From positions 303,533-339,843 of the forward strand of contig NZ_LMUJ01000092.1 in assembly GCF_009765975.1 (NCBI RefSeq): a stretch of 36,311 nt of DNA, written 5' to 3'. Positions 16,490 through 25,637 of the stretch are shown in pieces. The first letter of the stretch is position 1; the number at the start of each line of letters is the position of its first letter. The notes under the pieces are model-generated. The model saw only the letters and a program-made list of their open reading frames with translations, was not told where the DNA came from and ran no database searches. The translations under genes were made by a program, and so were the position numbers. The stretch comes from Acidisphaera sp. S103 (GTDB lineage Bacteria; Pseudomonadota; Alphaproteobacteria; Acetobacterales; Acetobacteraceae).

Positions 16490-17386
16490 ATGAGCGCCAC
16501 CACCTCCCCTGCCGGATCCATCCCCGGCGCCACCAAGGACATGCGGGTGGCCCGAGCGCTAGGGTCGCGGCGGCATCGGATCAATACGCTGATCAAGGTG
16601 GCCTGCATCGCGGCCACCGCGTTGGGGCTGCTGCTGCTGGCGTCCATTCTGTTCACACTGCTGTGGCGCGGCGTGGCCGGACTGTCGCTGAGCGTCTTCA
16701 CCAACAGTACCAAGTCACCGGGTTCGAATGGCGGTCTGCTGAACGCGATTGTCGGCAGCTTGATCCAGACGGCGCTTGGCACGGTGATCGGGACGCCGAT
16801 CGGGCTGATGGTGGGCACCTATCTGGCCGAATATGGCCGCGGGTCGCTGCTGGCCAACGCCGTGCGGTTCGTGTCGGACGTGCTGCTGTCGGCACCGTCG
16901 ATCCTGATAGGCCTGTTCATCTACCAGCTTCTGGTCGAGCCGTTTGGCGGGTTTTCCGGCATCGCCGGCTGCCTGGCGCTGGCGGTGATCGTCATCCCCA
17001 TCGTCGTGCGCACCACCGAGGATATGCTGGGGCTGATCCCCTCGACGCTGCGGGAAGCGGTGATCGGTCTGGGCGCGCCGAAGTGGAAGATGATCGTGCT
17101 GATCTGCTACCGGGCAGCGAAGGAAGGCATCGCGACCGGGATTTTGCTGGCGGTCGCTCGTATTGCCGGTGAGACCGCGCCGCTGCTGTTCACCAGTCTG
17201 GGCAACTTGAACTGGTCGGTCAGCCTCGGGCAGCCGATGGCCAGCCTGCCGGTTACCATCTATCAATACGCCGGATCGGCGTTCGACGACTGGGTCCAGC
17301 TCGCCTGGGTCGGCGCTCTGCTGATCACGTTCGGCGTGCTGGCTATCAATATCTCAGCCCGCGTACTGCTGCGCCGGACGAAATGA
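16490..17386 (+). CDS. pstA: Phosphate ABC transporter permease PstA
   Basis: This 298-residue permease has six transmembrane helices. The PstA-type coupling loop is [26 protein letters not shown], followed by [17 protein letters not shown]. The N-terminal cytoplasmic tail is about 40 residues and includes [11 protein letters not shown]. It partners PstC and sits on PstB. The spacing of 1 nt after pstC and 7 nt before pstB shows one transcript. Confidence 0.95.
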   Translation: MSATTSPAGSIPGATKDMRVARALGSRRHRINTLIKVACIAATALGLLLLASILFTLLWRGVAGLSLSVFTNSTKSPGSNGGLLNAIVGSLIQTALGTVIGTPIGLMVGTYLAEYGRGSLLANAVRFVSDVLLSAPSILIGLFIYQLLVEPFGGFSGIAGCLALAVIVIPIVVRTTEDMLGLIPSTLREAVIGLGAPKWKMIVLICYRAAKEGIATGILLAVARIAGETAPLLFTSLGNLNWSVSLGQPMASLPVTIYQYAGSAFDDWVQLAWVGALLITFGVLAINISARVLLRRTK

Positions 17387-17393
17387 GGTCAAC

Positions 17394-18227
17394 ATGAGTG
17401 CGACAACAATGTCAGGCCAAGAGAAAAGCGGCGGTTTCGGTGGCATGCAAACAAAGCCGGCGACGGCGATGAATGCGGCGCGCATCGCGATCGACAACCT
17501 GGATTTCTACTACGGCGACCACAAGGCGCTGAAGGAGATCAAGCTTGACCTGCCGGACCGCCAAGTCACCGGCATGATCGGCCCGTCGGGCTGCGGCAAA
17601 TCCACCCTGCTGCGCGTGCTAAACCGCATGTATGACCTGTATCCCGGCCAGCGCGCGACCGGCCAGGTGATGATGGACGGCGACAACATCATCGACCCGA
17701 AAATGGACCTGAATGCGTTGCGCGCGCGTGTCGGCATGGTGTTCCAGAAGCCGACGCCGTTCCCGATGACGATCTACGAGAATATCACCTTCGGCGTGAA
17801 GCTGCACGAACGCCTGTCCAAATCCGCCATGGAGGAACGGGTCGAGTGGTCGCTGACCCGAGCGGCGCTGTGGGGTGAGGTGAAGGACCGGTTGCAGGCG
17901 TCGGCGATGGGCTTGTCTGGCGGCCAGCAGCAGCGCCTGTGCATCGCCCGCACCATCGCGGTGCGGCCGGAGGTGATTCTGCTGGACGAACCGACCAGCG
18001 CGCTCGATCCGATCAGCACGCTGAAGGTGGAGGAACTGATCGACGAGTTGAAGAACGACTTCACCATCGCGATCGTTACGCACAACATGCAACAGGCCGC
18101 TCGCTGCGCCGACCAGGTGGCATTCTTTTACCTCGGCGAAATGGTCGAGTGCGCGCCGGCGGCGCAGATATTCACTTCGCCGAAGCAGAAGCGCACGCAG
18201 GAATACGTCACCGGCCGGTTCGGCTGA
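17394..18227 (+). CDS. pstB: Phosphate ABC transporter ATP-binding protein PstB
   Basis: This 277-residue ATPase has Walker [10 protein letters not shown] (63-71), the PstB-specific [15 protein letters not shown] (about 117-131), the ABC signature LSGGQQQR (174-181), Walker B VILLDEP (194-200) and a switch His in [13 protein letters not shown]. It powers PstCA. The N-terminal 25 residues before [10 protein letters not shown] look unstructured; internal Met codons there could be the true start, though the ATG at 17394 has GAGG just upstream. Confidence 0.97.
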   Translation: MSATTMSGQEKSGGFGGMQTKPATAMNAARIAIDNLDFYYGDHKALKEIKLDLPDRQVTGMIGPSGCGKSTLLRVLNRMYDLYPGQRATGQVMMDGDNIIDPKMDLNALRARVGMVFQKPTPFPMTIYENITFGVKLHERLSKSAMEERVEWSLTRAALWGEVKDRLQASAMGLSGGQQQRLCIARTIAVRPEVILLDEPTSALDPISTLKVEELIDELKNDFTIAIVTHNMQQAARCADQVAFFYLGEMVECAPAAQIFTSPKQKRTQEYVTGRFG

Positions 18228-18247
18228 GTCAAATAGGGACCAGGACA

Positions 18248-18967
18248 ATGTCCGAATCGACCGAGCATTTGGTCAAGAGTTTCGATAACGACCTCAAGCG
18301 GCTGCGCGACATGCTCACAGAGATGGGTGGCATCGTGGAAAGCCAGGTCGCCATGGCGGCCGAGGCGATCATGAACCGCGACAGCGGCGCCGCGACGCGC
18401 GCGGTGGAGGAAGACCCCAAGGTCGACGCGCTGGAGCGCGAGGTGGAACAGTTCGTCATCCGCATGCTGGCGCTGCGCCAGCCGATGGCGGGCGACCTGC
18501 GGCGGATCGTGGGCGCGCTGAAGATCACCAGCGACCTGGAACGGATCGGCGACTATGCCGCCAACGTCGCCAAGCGTAGTATTGTTCTGGCACAATTCAA
18601 CCTGCCCTACTCGCTGGCTGGCCTCGCGCACATGGCGCACATGGTGCAGGACCAGTTGAAGTCGATCATCGACGCGCTGGGCAGCAGCGACACCGAGAAG
18701 GCGGTCGAGGTGTGGCGGTCGGACCGGGTGGTGGACGATATCTACAACGCACTGTTCCGCGAGCTGATCACCTACATGATGGAAGATCCGCGCAACATCA
18801 CGCCCTGCACGCACCTGCTGTTCATCGCCAAGAACCTGGAGCGGATCGGCGACCATGCGACCAACATCGCCGAGACGGTTTATTACTCCGTTGAAGGAGA
18901 AGTGATACCGGATGTCCGCCCCAAAGGTGATACATCCGCGTATGCGGTCGTTCGGCCCAAAGAATAA
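18248..18967 (+). CDS. phoU: Phosphate signalling protein PhoU
   Basis: This 239-residue all-helical protein is made of two PhoU repeats. The metal-binding motifs are ALKITSDLERIGDYAANVAKR in the first half and LLFIAKNLERIGDHATNIAE in the second (E/D-x3-D type). It links PstB to the PhoR-PhoB pathway and damps Pho signalling when phosphate is plentiful. It lies between pstB (20 bp) and phoB (14 bp) in the same operon. Normal family length. Confidence 0.96.
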   Translation: MSESTEHLVKSFDNDLKRLRDMLTEMGGIVESQVAMAAEAIMNRDSGAATRAVEEDPKVDALEREVEQFVIRMLALRQPMAGDLRRIVGALKITSDLERIGDYAANVAKRSIVLAQFNLPYSLAGLAHMAHMVQDQLKSIIDALGSSDTEKAVEVWRSDRVVDDIYNALFRELITYMMEDPRNITPCTHLLFIAKNLERIGDHATNIAETVYYSVEGEVIPDVRPKGDTSAYAVVRPKE

Positions 18968-18981
18968 CCACGGGAGCGGTC

Positions 18982-19698
18982 ATGCTCGACGGTATTTCCA
19001 GCCTGCCCAAGCCACTGGTTCTGGTGGTGGAGGATGAGGCCGCGCTCGCCACGATGCTGCGGTACAATTTGGAAAAGCAGGGCTTCCGGGTGGAAGAAGC
19101 CGGCGATGGGCAGGAGGCGCTGACCCGGATCGCCGAGGCGCAGCCCGACCTGGTGTTGCTGGATTGGATGCTGCCGGTGATGTCGGGCATCGAGGTCTGC
19201 CGGCAGATCCGCCGCAAGGCCGCGACGCGCGACCTGCCGGTGATCATGGTGACGGCTCGGACCGAGGACCAGGACGCGGTGCGCGGGCTGAATACCGGCG
19301 CCGACGATTACATTACCAAACCGTTCAACATCGAGGCACTGCTAGCCAGGATGCGCGCACTGCTGCGGCGGTCCAACGCGGTGCCGTTGAAGGGACAGCT
19401 TGGGTTCCACGATATCGAAATGGATTTGGCGGCGCATCGCGTCACTCGGAACGACCGGCGGGTGCATTTGGGACCCACCGAGTTCCGGCTGCTGGAGTTT
19501 TTCATGCAGCATCCTCGGCGGGTGTTTTCTCGTGAGGAACTGCTGGACGCTGTGTGGGGGCCGGATATCCATGTCGAGCCCCGGACGGTCGATGTGCATA
19601 TCCGCCGGTTGCGCAAGTCAATCAACAGCGACGGCGAGCTGGATGTGGTGCGGACCGTGCGCACGGCTGGTTATGCGCTGGATACGGAGCCGCTTTGA
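18982..19698 (+). CDS. phoB: Phosphate regulon response regulator PhoB
   Basis: This 238-residue OmpR/PhoB-type response regulator has an N-terminal receiver with acidic residues VEDE (16-19), phospho-acceptor Asp61 in LLDWMLP, Thr/Lys switch residues in MVTARTED and Lys113 in ITKPF. The C-terminal winged helix (about 135-235) includes TEFRLLEFFMQHPRRVFSREELLDAVWG and RTVDVHIRRLRKSI. It would bind the Pho box upstream of pstS, giving positive autoregulation. The partner kinase PhoR is not in this window. GGGAG lies about 8 nt before the ATG. Confidence 0.94.
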   Translation: MLDGISSLPKPLVLVVEDEAALATMLRYNLEKQGFRVEEAGDGQEALTRIAEAQPDLVLLDWMLPVMSGIEVCRQIRRKAATRDLPVIMVTARTEDQDAVRGLNTGADDYITKPFNIEALLARMRALLRRSNAVPLKGQLGFHDIEMDLAAHRVTRNDRRVHLGPTEFRLLEFFMQHPRRVFSREELLDAVWGPDIHVEPRTVDVHIRRLRKSINSDGELDVVRTVRTAGYALDTEPL

Positions 19699-20108
19699 TT
19701 AGCTGATCGGCTATCGGGAGTTCGGATAAGTCTTGTGCCAAGATAGCAGTAAAGCCCTGGCAAGGTACCGAGCCCGTGGGTAATCGCGGCGCATATGCCG
19801 TCTCTTGCACCGGTCGCATTGGCAGTGATACGCGAGCCTCGTCCTGACTCGGGCTGACACCCTACTGGATTCATCCATTGTCCCCCGATTGGCAGGTCTT
19901 CAAAAAAGTAAGGCGCCAGCACAAATGATGCCCAGAAACGACCGCTTCGGTTGTTGGGATGCCTGATAAGTCGGCGACCATGGTTGTACGTTATTGCACT
20001 TGATCCCATGCTTCAGCAAAACAATTAATCTGACACGGATAGGACACAACCGCGTGGATTCCTGTCCTGCGCGGGTAAGGCTTCAAGGCATCTTCGGACC
20101 TCGCTTCT
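19699..20108. other. 410-bp gap after phoB with no convincing gene
   Basis: A minus-strand frame of 112 codons (19671-20009) overlaps the end of phoB and has no recognisable domain. No terminator with a U-run was found after phoB. I see no supported feature here. Confidence 0.5.
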
Positions 20109-20690
20109 TCACGCCGGCAACGCGTAGCCCAGCGCCGCTTCGTCCTCGAACGTCTTGCGCACGGCGGGACGTTCCGTCATGCGGTCGAAATGGGCGGTCA
20201 GATTGGGAAACGCCGCCGGATCGGCACCCAGAGACCCGCGAAACCGCCAGAACAACCGAAACAAATGGATGTCGGCGATCGAATAAGCCCCCACCGCCCA
20301 CGGCCCCGTCCCCAGCCGCTGATCGGCCAGCCGGTACATCGCCCTCGCATGCTCATCCCCCTGCCGCCGAGCCGGATGCAAGGTAGAAGCGATGAACGAC
20401 ATCCAGGACACGATCCGAGCCTCGGCCCAGACATCGGCGACCGGCAACAACGCCGCCTCCGGATACCGCCGCGCGAGATACCACAAAATCCCAGCGACCT
20501 CGGTTAGCACCTGCCCATCGACCACCAGCGTCGGCACCTTGCCTTCCGGGTTCAGCCCACGAAACTCCGACGGGTCCTGGTCACGGTGAGCGAACGCGAT
20601 GGTGCGGCCCTCGAACGCCGCGCCGACCTCGTGCAGCGCGATGTGCACCGCCATCGAGCTAGACCCCGGCGCATGGTAGAAAACATACAT
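20109..20690 (-). CDS. Glutathione S-transferase family protein
   Basis: This 193-residue protein has a GST layout: an N-terminal thioredoxin-like domain (YVFYHAPGSSSMAVHIALHEVG, with a Ser-rich APGSSS active-site turn), cis-Pro GKVPTLVVDGQVLTEVAGIL, and a C-terminal helical domain with GAYSIADIHLFRLFWRF. It would conjugate glutathione or act as a reductase in the cytoplasm; substrate unknown. I prefer the ATG at 20690, which shares a base with the rhodanese stop (TGATG coupling), over a GTG at 20705. The pairing with a rhodanese suggests sulfur or thiol chemistry. Confidence 0.88.
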   Translation of the reverse strand: MYVFYHAPGSSSMAVHIALHEVGAAFEGRTIAFAHRDQDPSEFRGLNPEGKVPTLVVDGQVLTEVAGILWYLARRYPEAALLPVADVWAEARIVSWMSFIASTLHPARRQGDEHARAMYRLADQRLGTGPWAVGAYSIADIHLFRLFWRFRGSLGADPAAFPNLTAHFDRMTERPAVRKTFEDEAALGYALPA

Positions 20691-21100
20691 CAGCGTTGCC
20701 GCCACGGCAGGTCGTCAGCCTTCCAGCCCGCGGTGGTCCCGCGATGCCCCTGCACGTCAGGTGGCCCCTCAAACCCATCCGCCACGTTGAACACATGCGG
20801 AAACCCCGCCGCCAACGCTGCCTGAGCCGCCGCCATGCTGCGCGCCCCGCTGCGGCAGATGAAATACAGCGCATTCTCCGCCGTCAGCCCCGCCTGCTTC
20901 AGGTCATCCTCGAACGAGCCGTTGCGCTGCATCGTCGGGTACACCTGCCACGGAATCAGCACCGTCTGCTTGCCGGCGGGACTCAGGTCTGGGACGCCGA
21001 CGAAATTCCACTCGGCGTCGGTGCGGACATCGACCAAACGAGCGCTTGCGTCCGATTTCAGGGCTTCCCAGGTCTGGGTTGGCGCGACATTGTCTACCAT
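20690..21100 (-). CDS. Rhodanese-like domain protein
   Basis: This single-domain rhodanese has 136 residues. Catalytic Cys lies in the active-site loop FICRSGARS (about residues 80-88), with LVDVRTDAEW (about 22-31) as the entry motif. It would carry persulfide sulfur in the cytoplasm. It is translationally coupled to the GST gene behind it and divergent from a cysteine synthase, with only 31 bp between start codons. The two promoters must therefore overlap each other or the genes. The C-terminal tail (DVQGHRGTTAGWKADDLPWRQR) is typical of a rhodanese subgroup common in alphaproteobacteria. Confidence 0.9.
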   Translation of the reverse strand: MVDNVAPTQTWEALKSDASARLVDVRTDAEWNFVGVPDLSPAGKQTVLIPWQVYPTMQRNGSFEDDLKQAGLTAENALYFICRSGARSMAAAQAALAAGFPHVFNVADGFEGPPDVQGHRGTTAGWKADDLPWRQR

Positions 21101-21131
21101 AATGATGACTCCGGTAAGGAAAGAGAGACCG

Positions 21132-22151
21132 ATGACCGCCTTGTATCACGGGACGACCTGGCAAGACGACCTGGCACAGGCCATCGGCAACACCCCCCTC
21201 ATCAAGCTGCGCCGAGCCTCCGAAGCCACCGGCTGCACCATCCTCGGCAAGGCGGAGTTCATGAACCCCGGCGGCTCGATCAAGGACCGCGCCGGGCTGG
21301 CGATCATCCTCGATGCCGAACAGCGCGGCACGCTGAAGGAAGGTGGCACGATCGTTGAGGGAACCGCCGGCAACACCGGCATCGGCCTGACCCTTGTGGG
21401 TAACGCCCGCGGCTACCGCTGCGTGATCGTGATGCCCGAAACCCAGTCGGCCGAGAAAATCGACTTCCTCCGCATGATCGGCGCCGACCTGCGCTTGGTG
21501 CCGGCCAAGCCGTACCGCGATCCCGGCAACTACGTCCACGTGTCTCGCCGCCTCGCCGAGGAACTCGCCGCCGAGACCGGCAATGCCATCTGGGCCAACC
21601 AGTTCGACAACCTCGCCAACCGCGAGGGCCATCGCGTCACCACCGGCCCCGAGATCTGGGACCAGACCGGCGGCAAGGTGGATGCCTTCACCTGCTCCTG
21701 CGGCACCGGCGGCACACTGGCCGGCGTCTCCCTGGCACTGAAGGAACGCAACCCCAACGTCCGCATCGTGTTGGCCGATCCGCACGGCAGCAGCCTCTAC
21801 GGCTGGGTCAAGAGCAACGACCTGACGGTCGAGGGATCATCGATCACCGAGGGCATCGGCCAGTCCCGCGTCCCCGACAATCTAGCCGGCGTGGCGATCG
21901 ACGACGCCGAACGCATCCCCGACGCCGAGGCGCTGGAACAGATCTACGACGTCCTGATCCATGAGGGCCTGTCAGTCGGCACCTCCGCCGGCATCAACAT
22001 CGCCGCAGCCATCCGGGTGGCCAAGGCGATGGGACCGGGGCACACGGTGGTGACGATCCTGTCCGACGGCGGGTCGCGGTACCAGTCGAAACTGTTTAAT
22101 CCAGCGTTCCTGCGGGAAAAAGGCTTGCCGGTACCATCCTGGATGGCGTGA
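21132..22151 (+). CDS. Cysteine synthase (O-acetylserine sulfhydrylase family)
   Basis: This 339-residue fold-type II PLP enzyme has AIGNTPLIKLRRASE at the start, Schiff-base Lys51 in MNPGGSIKDRAG, the substrate loop EGTAGNTGIGL, PLP-phosphate glycine loop CSCGTGGTLAG, and GLSVGTSAGINIAAA near the C-terminus. It would make cysteine from O-acetylserine and sulfide, or use a related acceptor. It is slightly longer than CysK of E. coli; CysK, CysM or a CBS-like role cannot be settled by eye. GGAAAGAGAG lies just upstream. It is divergent from the rhodanese-GST pair. Confidence 0.9.
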   Translation: MTALYHGTTWQDDLAQAIGNTPLIKLRRASEATGCTILGKAEFMNPGGSIKDRAGLAIILDAEQRGTLKEGGTIVEGTAGNTGIGLTLVGNARGYRCVIVMPETQSAEKIDFLRMIGADLRLVPAKPYRDPGNYVHVSRRLAEELAAETGNAIWANQFDNLANREGHRVTTGPEIWDQTGGKVDAFTCSCGTGGTLAGVSLALKERNPNVRIVLADPHGSSLYGWVKSNDLTVEGSSITEGIGQSRVPDNLAGVAIDDAERIPDAEALEQIYDVLIHEGLSVGTSAGINIAAAIRVAKAMGPGHTVVTILSDGGSRYQSKLFNPAFLREKGLPVPSWMA

Positions 22152-22554
22152 GGGTCAGACCACATTACGTATCAAACGCCATCACAACGACGTCGGAGGC
22201 GAAAAGTCACCGTTTCTATAGGAAAGCCGGCATAGGCAAATCATGTGTTCTAAGTAGCCGACACAAGACGTGCACCCACATGGCTAGAGAGGCAGAAGTC
22301 GTCATCAGCAGCAAATTACGATGCCGCACCTTACCAGTGACATTTTTCCGAGACGTATTGAATGGTGCCAAAATTGGCGGGAATATCGCTCATAGGATAC
22401 ACAGCATGTGCAAGTAAACTCGATAGTCATTACCATCATAGTAGCACAATATTCCGTACAAATTATGATTGCGAGTCTAGGAGCTTGACAGAAAAAATCG
22501 ACGTTGTGCTGTTATCGAACACATTCTTCTCTGTTTGGTGTAGATAGAACGTAT
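22152..22554. other. Low-GC intergenic region, no gene seen
   Basis: This stretch is clearly more AT-rich than its surroundings and holds only short frames without recognisable domains. Together with the transposase remnant next to it, it looks like decayed mobile or foreign DNA. Confidence 0.5.
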
Positions 22555-22746
22555 TCAAGCAGGCAGTCTTAGCTCGAGTTTTCCGGCCAGCAGCTAAACG
22601 ATAGCCTTGAGGTTGCGAGTTGAGCGATAACCTTGCGCCTTGGCCTTGGCAACCTGCACGCAGTTGACCCCTCCATTGGCGATCTTGCTGTCGAACCAGC
22701 GCAAGATGCCGTCCCAATGTGGCTTGACGGTGCAGGCGCCAATGTG
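22555..22746 (-). pseudogene. Remnant of an ISL3-type transposase C-terminus
   Basis: Read on the minus strand, this reads HWDGILRWFDSKIANG, then GVNCVQVAKAKAQGYRSTRN, then LKAIV, an in-frame TAG, and LLAGKLELRLPA before a TGA at 22555. That is the conserved C-terminal end of ISL3-family (DDE) transposases (IANG-LIEG-NSLVQAAKAKARGYR-LKAIIYLLAGKL). A few codons around the LIEG segment are missing, and the TAG stands where Tyr is usual. No N-terminal part or terminal repeats were found. It directly abuts the ribokinase stop. Family assignment is from memory of the motif. Confidence 0.65.
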
Positions 22747-22748
22747 TG

Positions 22749-23669
22749 TCAATTTTCAATGCCGATTGACAAAGGGGGGACAGCGGCCGGTTTGAGCGCA
22801 TCCGTCTCCAACCACGTCGGGATGCTGCCCTGACTGCCGTGACGGGTGCAGCACAAAGCCGCTGCAGCACTCGCTCGCCGGACAGACACGGGTAGCGTTT
22901 CGCCGCGGTCCAACCGGTGTGCCAGGACGCCTACGAAACAATCGCCCGCCGCCGTCGTATCGACCGCCTCCACACACCGTGCTGGTTCGTGCCACGTCAC
23001 GTCGCGGCTCGCGACTTCGGCGCCCTCGCCGCCACGAGTGAGCACCACCGCAACGCCCCCTAGCCGATCGCGCAAAGAACCAGCCGACGCCGCGCACCCC
23101 AGATGCAACGCCAGCCACGCCGCTTCGGCTTCATTGACGACCAATACATCGACAGATCGCAGTGCAACTTCGGGCAATGCCGCTGCAGGCGCCAGGTTCA
23201 GCACGACCCTCGCGCCCGCCGCCCTAGCCCGAGCGATCAATTCAGCCGTCTCCGCCGCCAGCACTTCCATTTGCAGCACCACGGTGGCGTTTGGTCCGAG
23301 TAACGCGTCCTCCACCTGCGACGCCCGGGCGAATAGATTAGCACCCGACCCGACCGCGATGGCATTGTTGCCGGCCGGATCGACGGCGATCGCCGCACAG
23401 CCGGTGCTTGCCGCCATCGGCTGGACCCGGTCCAGATTCACCCCTGCTGTCCTCAACAGGCCCAACGCCCCATCAGCAAGCGCATCGCGCCCGACCGCTC
23501 CGGCCATGATCACAGTTGCCCCGTCACGTGCCGCGGCAACCGCCTGGTTAGCCCCTTTGCCACCCGGCTCGATCCGCGTGGCGGGGCCAAGAACGGTCTC
23601 GCCCGCCCGCGGAATAGTCGGCAGGCTGAAAATCAGATCAAGGTTGATCGAACCGAACACGATTATCAC
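22749..23669 (-). CDS. Ribokinase-like PfkB-family sugar kinase
   Basis: This 306-residue PfkB kinase has the N-terminal VFGSINLDLIF, substrate-binding GGKGANQA (37-44), and the C-terminal signature VDTTAAGDCFVG with catalytic Asp243. The layout matches ribokinase (RbsK) and would phosphorylate ribose or a related sugar. The start is GTG at 23669 with a strong GGAGG about 6 nt upstream. The last dozen residues (PAAVPPLSIGIEN) end against a transposase remnant, so the tail may have been altered by an insertion. It follows the histidine kinase by 22 bp on the same strand. Confidence 0.9.
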   Translation of the reverse strand: MIIVFGSINLDLIFSLPTIPRAGETVLGPATRIEPGGKGANQAVAAARDGATVIMAGAVGRDALADGALGLLRTAGVNLDRVQPMAASTGCAAIAVDPAGNNAIAVGSGANLFARASQVEDALLGPNATVVLQMEVLAAETAELIARARAAGARVVLNLAPAAALPEVALRSVDVLVVNEAEAAWLALHLGCAASAGSLRDRLGGVAVVLTRGGEGAEVASRDVTWHEPARCVEAVDTTAAGDCFVGVLAHRLDRGETLPVSVRRASAAAALCCTRHGSQGSIPTWLETDALKPAAVPPLSIGIEN

Positions 23670-23691
23670 TGCAGACCTCCGAATACGACGA

Positions 23692-25554
23692 TCACGCCGC
23701 ACCCGCGCCCGGCCGAGCGACGCGCCATGCCGGCAGGGTGACCCTGGCCGCGGTGCCGCGTCCCTTGATGCTGGTGAGGTCCAGGCGCCCGCCATGCAGT
23801 TCCATCAAGCGGCTGGCCAGTGGCAACCCAAGTCCGGTACCCTCGAAGGTGCGGGACAGCGTGTTGTCCACCTGGCCGAAAGGCTCGAGCGCAACCAAGA
23901 TCTCGGCCTCGGTCATGCCGATGCCGCTGTCTATGACCGACAGAATGACGTCGTCCGCCGCATTGAACGCGACCGACAGGACAATCTCACCATCATCGGG
24001 GGTGAACTTCACCGCGTTGGCCAGCAGGTTGATCAGCACCTGAAGCAGCCGCGTGCGGTCGGCGAACAACCGCAGGGGAATCTCCGGCAGACGCAGATCG
24101 AGCGTGATACGATGCATCTCGGCCTGGGCACGCACCGAGACCAGGGCGTTCCGGGCCAGGTCGGCGAATGGAAACAGCCGTTCCGTTAACGTCGCCGTGC
24201 CGGATTCGATCTTTGTGATGTCGAGTATGGTGTTGATCAAGTCCAGCAAATGCCGTCCCGACGTCAGGATGTCGGAGGCATACCCGGCGATCGGTGGAGA
24301 CCCCGGTTTGGTCGGCGCCTGGTCGCGGATCAGTTCGGAAAAGCCGATGATCGCATGCAGCGGGGTGCGCAGCTCGTGACTCATATGCGCGAGGAACTGG
24401 GATTTGGTGCGGTTGGCAATCTCGGCGCGTTCCTTGCTGTCCACCAGTTCGCGGTTGGTTTCGGCCAACCGCGAGCGTTCGACCTCGATCTGCTGCTGTG
24501 CGAGCTGCAGCCGTTCGCGGTCGGCGGTCATCTCGATTTCCCGCCGGGTCCGGCGCCAGACTTCCCGCACCAGCAGCAAGGTCAGCACGGCGATCAGGAT
24601 AGTGGTGCCGCCGCCGACCGTGCCGATCAGGATGGCATGGTCGCGCGCCTCGGCCGTGACGTCGCTCATGTCGAGGCCGACGAGGATGTTCAGCGGGTAT
24701 GTGGCAAGGCGGCGCACGGCGATCAGGCGTTGCACGCCGTCGACCCGGCTGTAGCGCATATAGCTGCCGGTTTCGCCGGGGCGCAGATTGTCGGGGTACG
24801 GGGCGCCGAGGAGGTTGGTGCCGACACCCATCGATCCGTCGGGATGGTCGCGGTCGAAACCCGCCAGGATGACTCCGTCTGCGCCCGCGACGACGATCGT
24901 GCCGCGGCGGCCGAGATCGACCTCATGGCGCAGGCCGATCAGGCTGCCGGGTTTCATCATCAGGATCGCCTCGCCGGCGAAGGCCTGGTCCACGGTCTCC
25001 AGGCGGCGGCGGACCGTGATCGTCCGGTCCGGTCCGCTGGCGGGGCCGAAGGCATTGATGACCAGGCCGGCTTTCAGGTCGTCACGCAAATGGACGAAAT
25101 TCGCGTGGCCACTGACGTCCTCGGGTCCGGGATCGGGATGGCGCGTCGAAAACAGCAACCTGCCGTCGGGTGCGATGACACGGATGTCGCGCATCGGGCC
25201 GGTCACGCCGCGGATCGCCTGTTGCAGGCGGGCTCGCACGTCCTCGGGCGTGGCGGATGGTGGCATGGCGCCCATCTCGTTCTGCACAAGCTGCAAGGCG
25301 CCGCTGGCAGCATCGAGGGTCAGCGTCAATTCGTTGGCGAAGGCCGCGATCAGGTTGAATTCCTGGACCCGGCCGACGGTTTGGCTGACCCGGTATTCGG
25401 AACGCCATGACCAGGCGATGAAGATCCACATGCAGAGCGCCAAGGCGGCCGCCGTCCCGACGATCTGGCGGGTGACCCGATGAGCCTGCTCCGTCGCGGT
25501 TCCCTTGAAGAAGCGAACACGCCGCGAATCCGTTATTTCCGGGGCGGAGTCCAT
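23692..25554 (-). CDS. Membrane sensor histidine kinase with periplasmic Cache-like domain
   Basis: This 620-residue protein has transmembrane helices at about 30-50 and 306-329 enclosing a 250-residue periplasmic sensor that looks like a double Cache (PAS-like) domain (DIRVIAPDGRLLFSTRHPD in the first half, GTIVVAGADGVILAGFD in the second). A coiled-coil linker (about 335-380) leads to HisKA with phospho-acceptor His393 in SHELRTPLHAIIGFS, then HATPase_c with N-box Asn513, DSGIG (542-546) and GTGLGL (572-577). It lacks a receiver, and no response regulator is adjacent, so it is an orphan kinase. Ligand unknown; Cache domains usually bind small organic molecules. Confidence 0.93.
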   Translation of the reverse strand: MDSAPEITDSRRVRFFKGTATEQAHRVTRQIVGTAAALALCMWIFIAWSWRSEYRVSQTVGRVQEFNLIAAFANELTLTLDAASGALQLVQNEMGAMPPSATPEDVRARLQQAIRGVTGPMRDIRVIAPDGRLLFSTRHPDPGPEDVSGHANFVHLRDDLKAGLVINAFGPASGPDRTITVRRRLETVDQAFAGEAILMMKPGSLIGLRHEVDLGRRGTIVVAGADGVILAGFDRDHPDGSMGVGTNLLGAPYPDNLRPGETGSYMRYSRVDGVQRLIAVRRLATYPLNILVGLDMSDVTAEARDHAILIGTVGGGTTILIAVLTLLLVREVWRRTRREIEMTADRERLQLAQQQIEVERSRLAETNRELVDSKERAEIANRTKSQFLAHMSHELRTPLHAIIGFSELIRDQAPTKPGSPPIAGYASDILTSGRHLLDLINTILDITKIESGTATLTERLFPFADLARNALVSVRAQAEMHRITLDLRLPEIPLRLFADRTRLLQVLINLLANAVKFTPDDGEIVLSVAFNAADDVILSVIDSGIGMTEAEILVALEPFGQVDNTLSRTFEGTGLGLPLASRLMELHGGRLDLTSIKGRGTAARVTLPAWRVARPGAGAA

Positions 25555-25618
25555 GATCGGTGGCCTGAGCCTGTATTTCGTTTAGGCAGTGATAGGAATT
25601 GACACGCCCGTCATCATT

Positions 25619-25637
25619 TGACAACGATCAGTTGTCA
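25619..25637. repeat. Inverted repeat at the hydrolase stop
   Basis: TGACAAC-GATCA-GTTGTCA is a perfect 7-bp stem that includes the hydrolase stop codon. It separates the hydrolase from the histidine kinase 80 bp downstream and may be a terminator without U-run or an operator. Confidence 0.4.

Noticed and set aside
19671..20009. Minus-strand 112-codon frame after phoB, with a FWASFVLAPYFF segment vaguely like the end of CHAT proteins
   Set aside because: It overlaps the phoB end, has no ribosome site and too little similarity to support a call.
23746..25410. Plus-strand frames across the histidine kinase
   Set aside because: The kinase on the minus strand has every expected motif; the plus frames have none.
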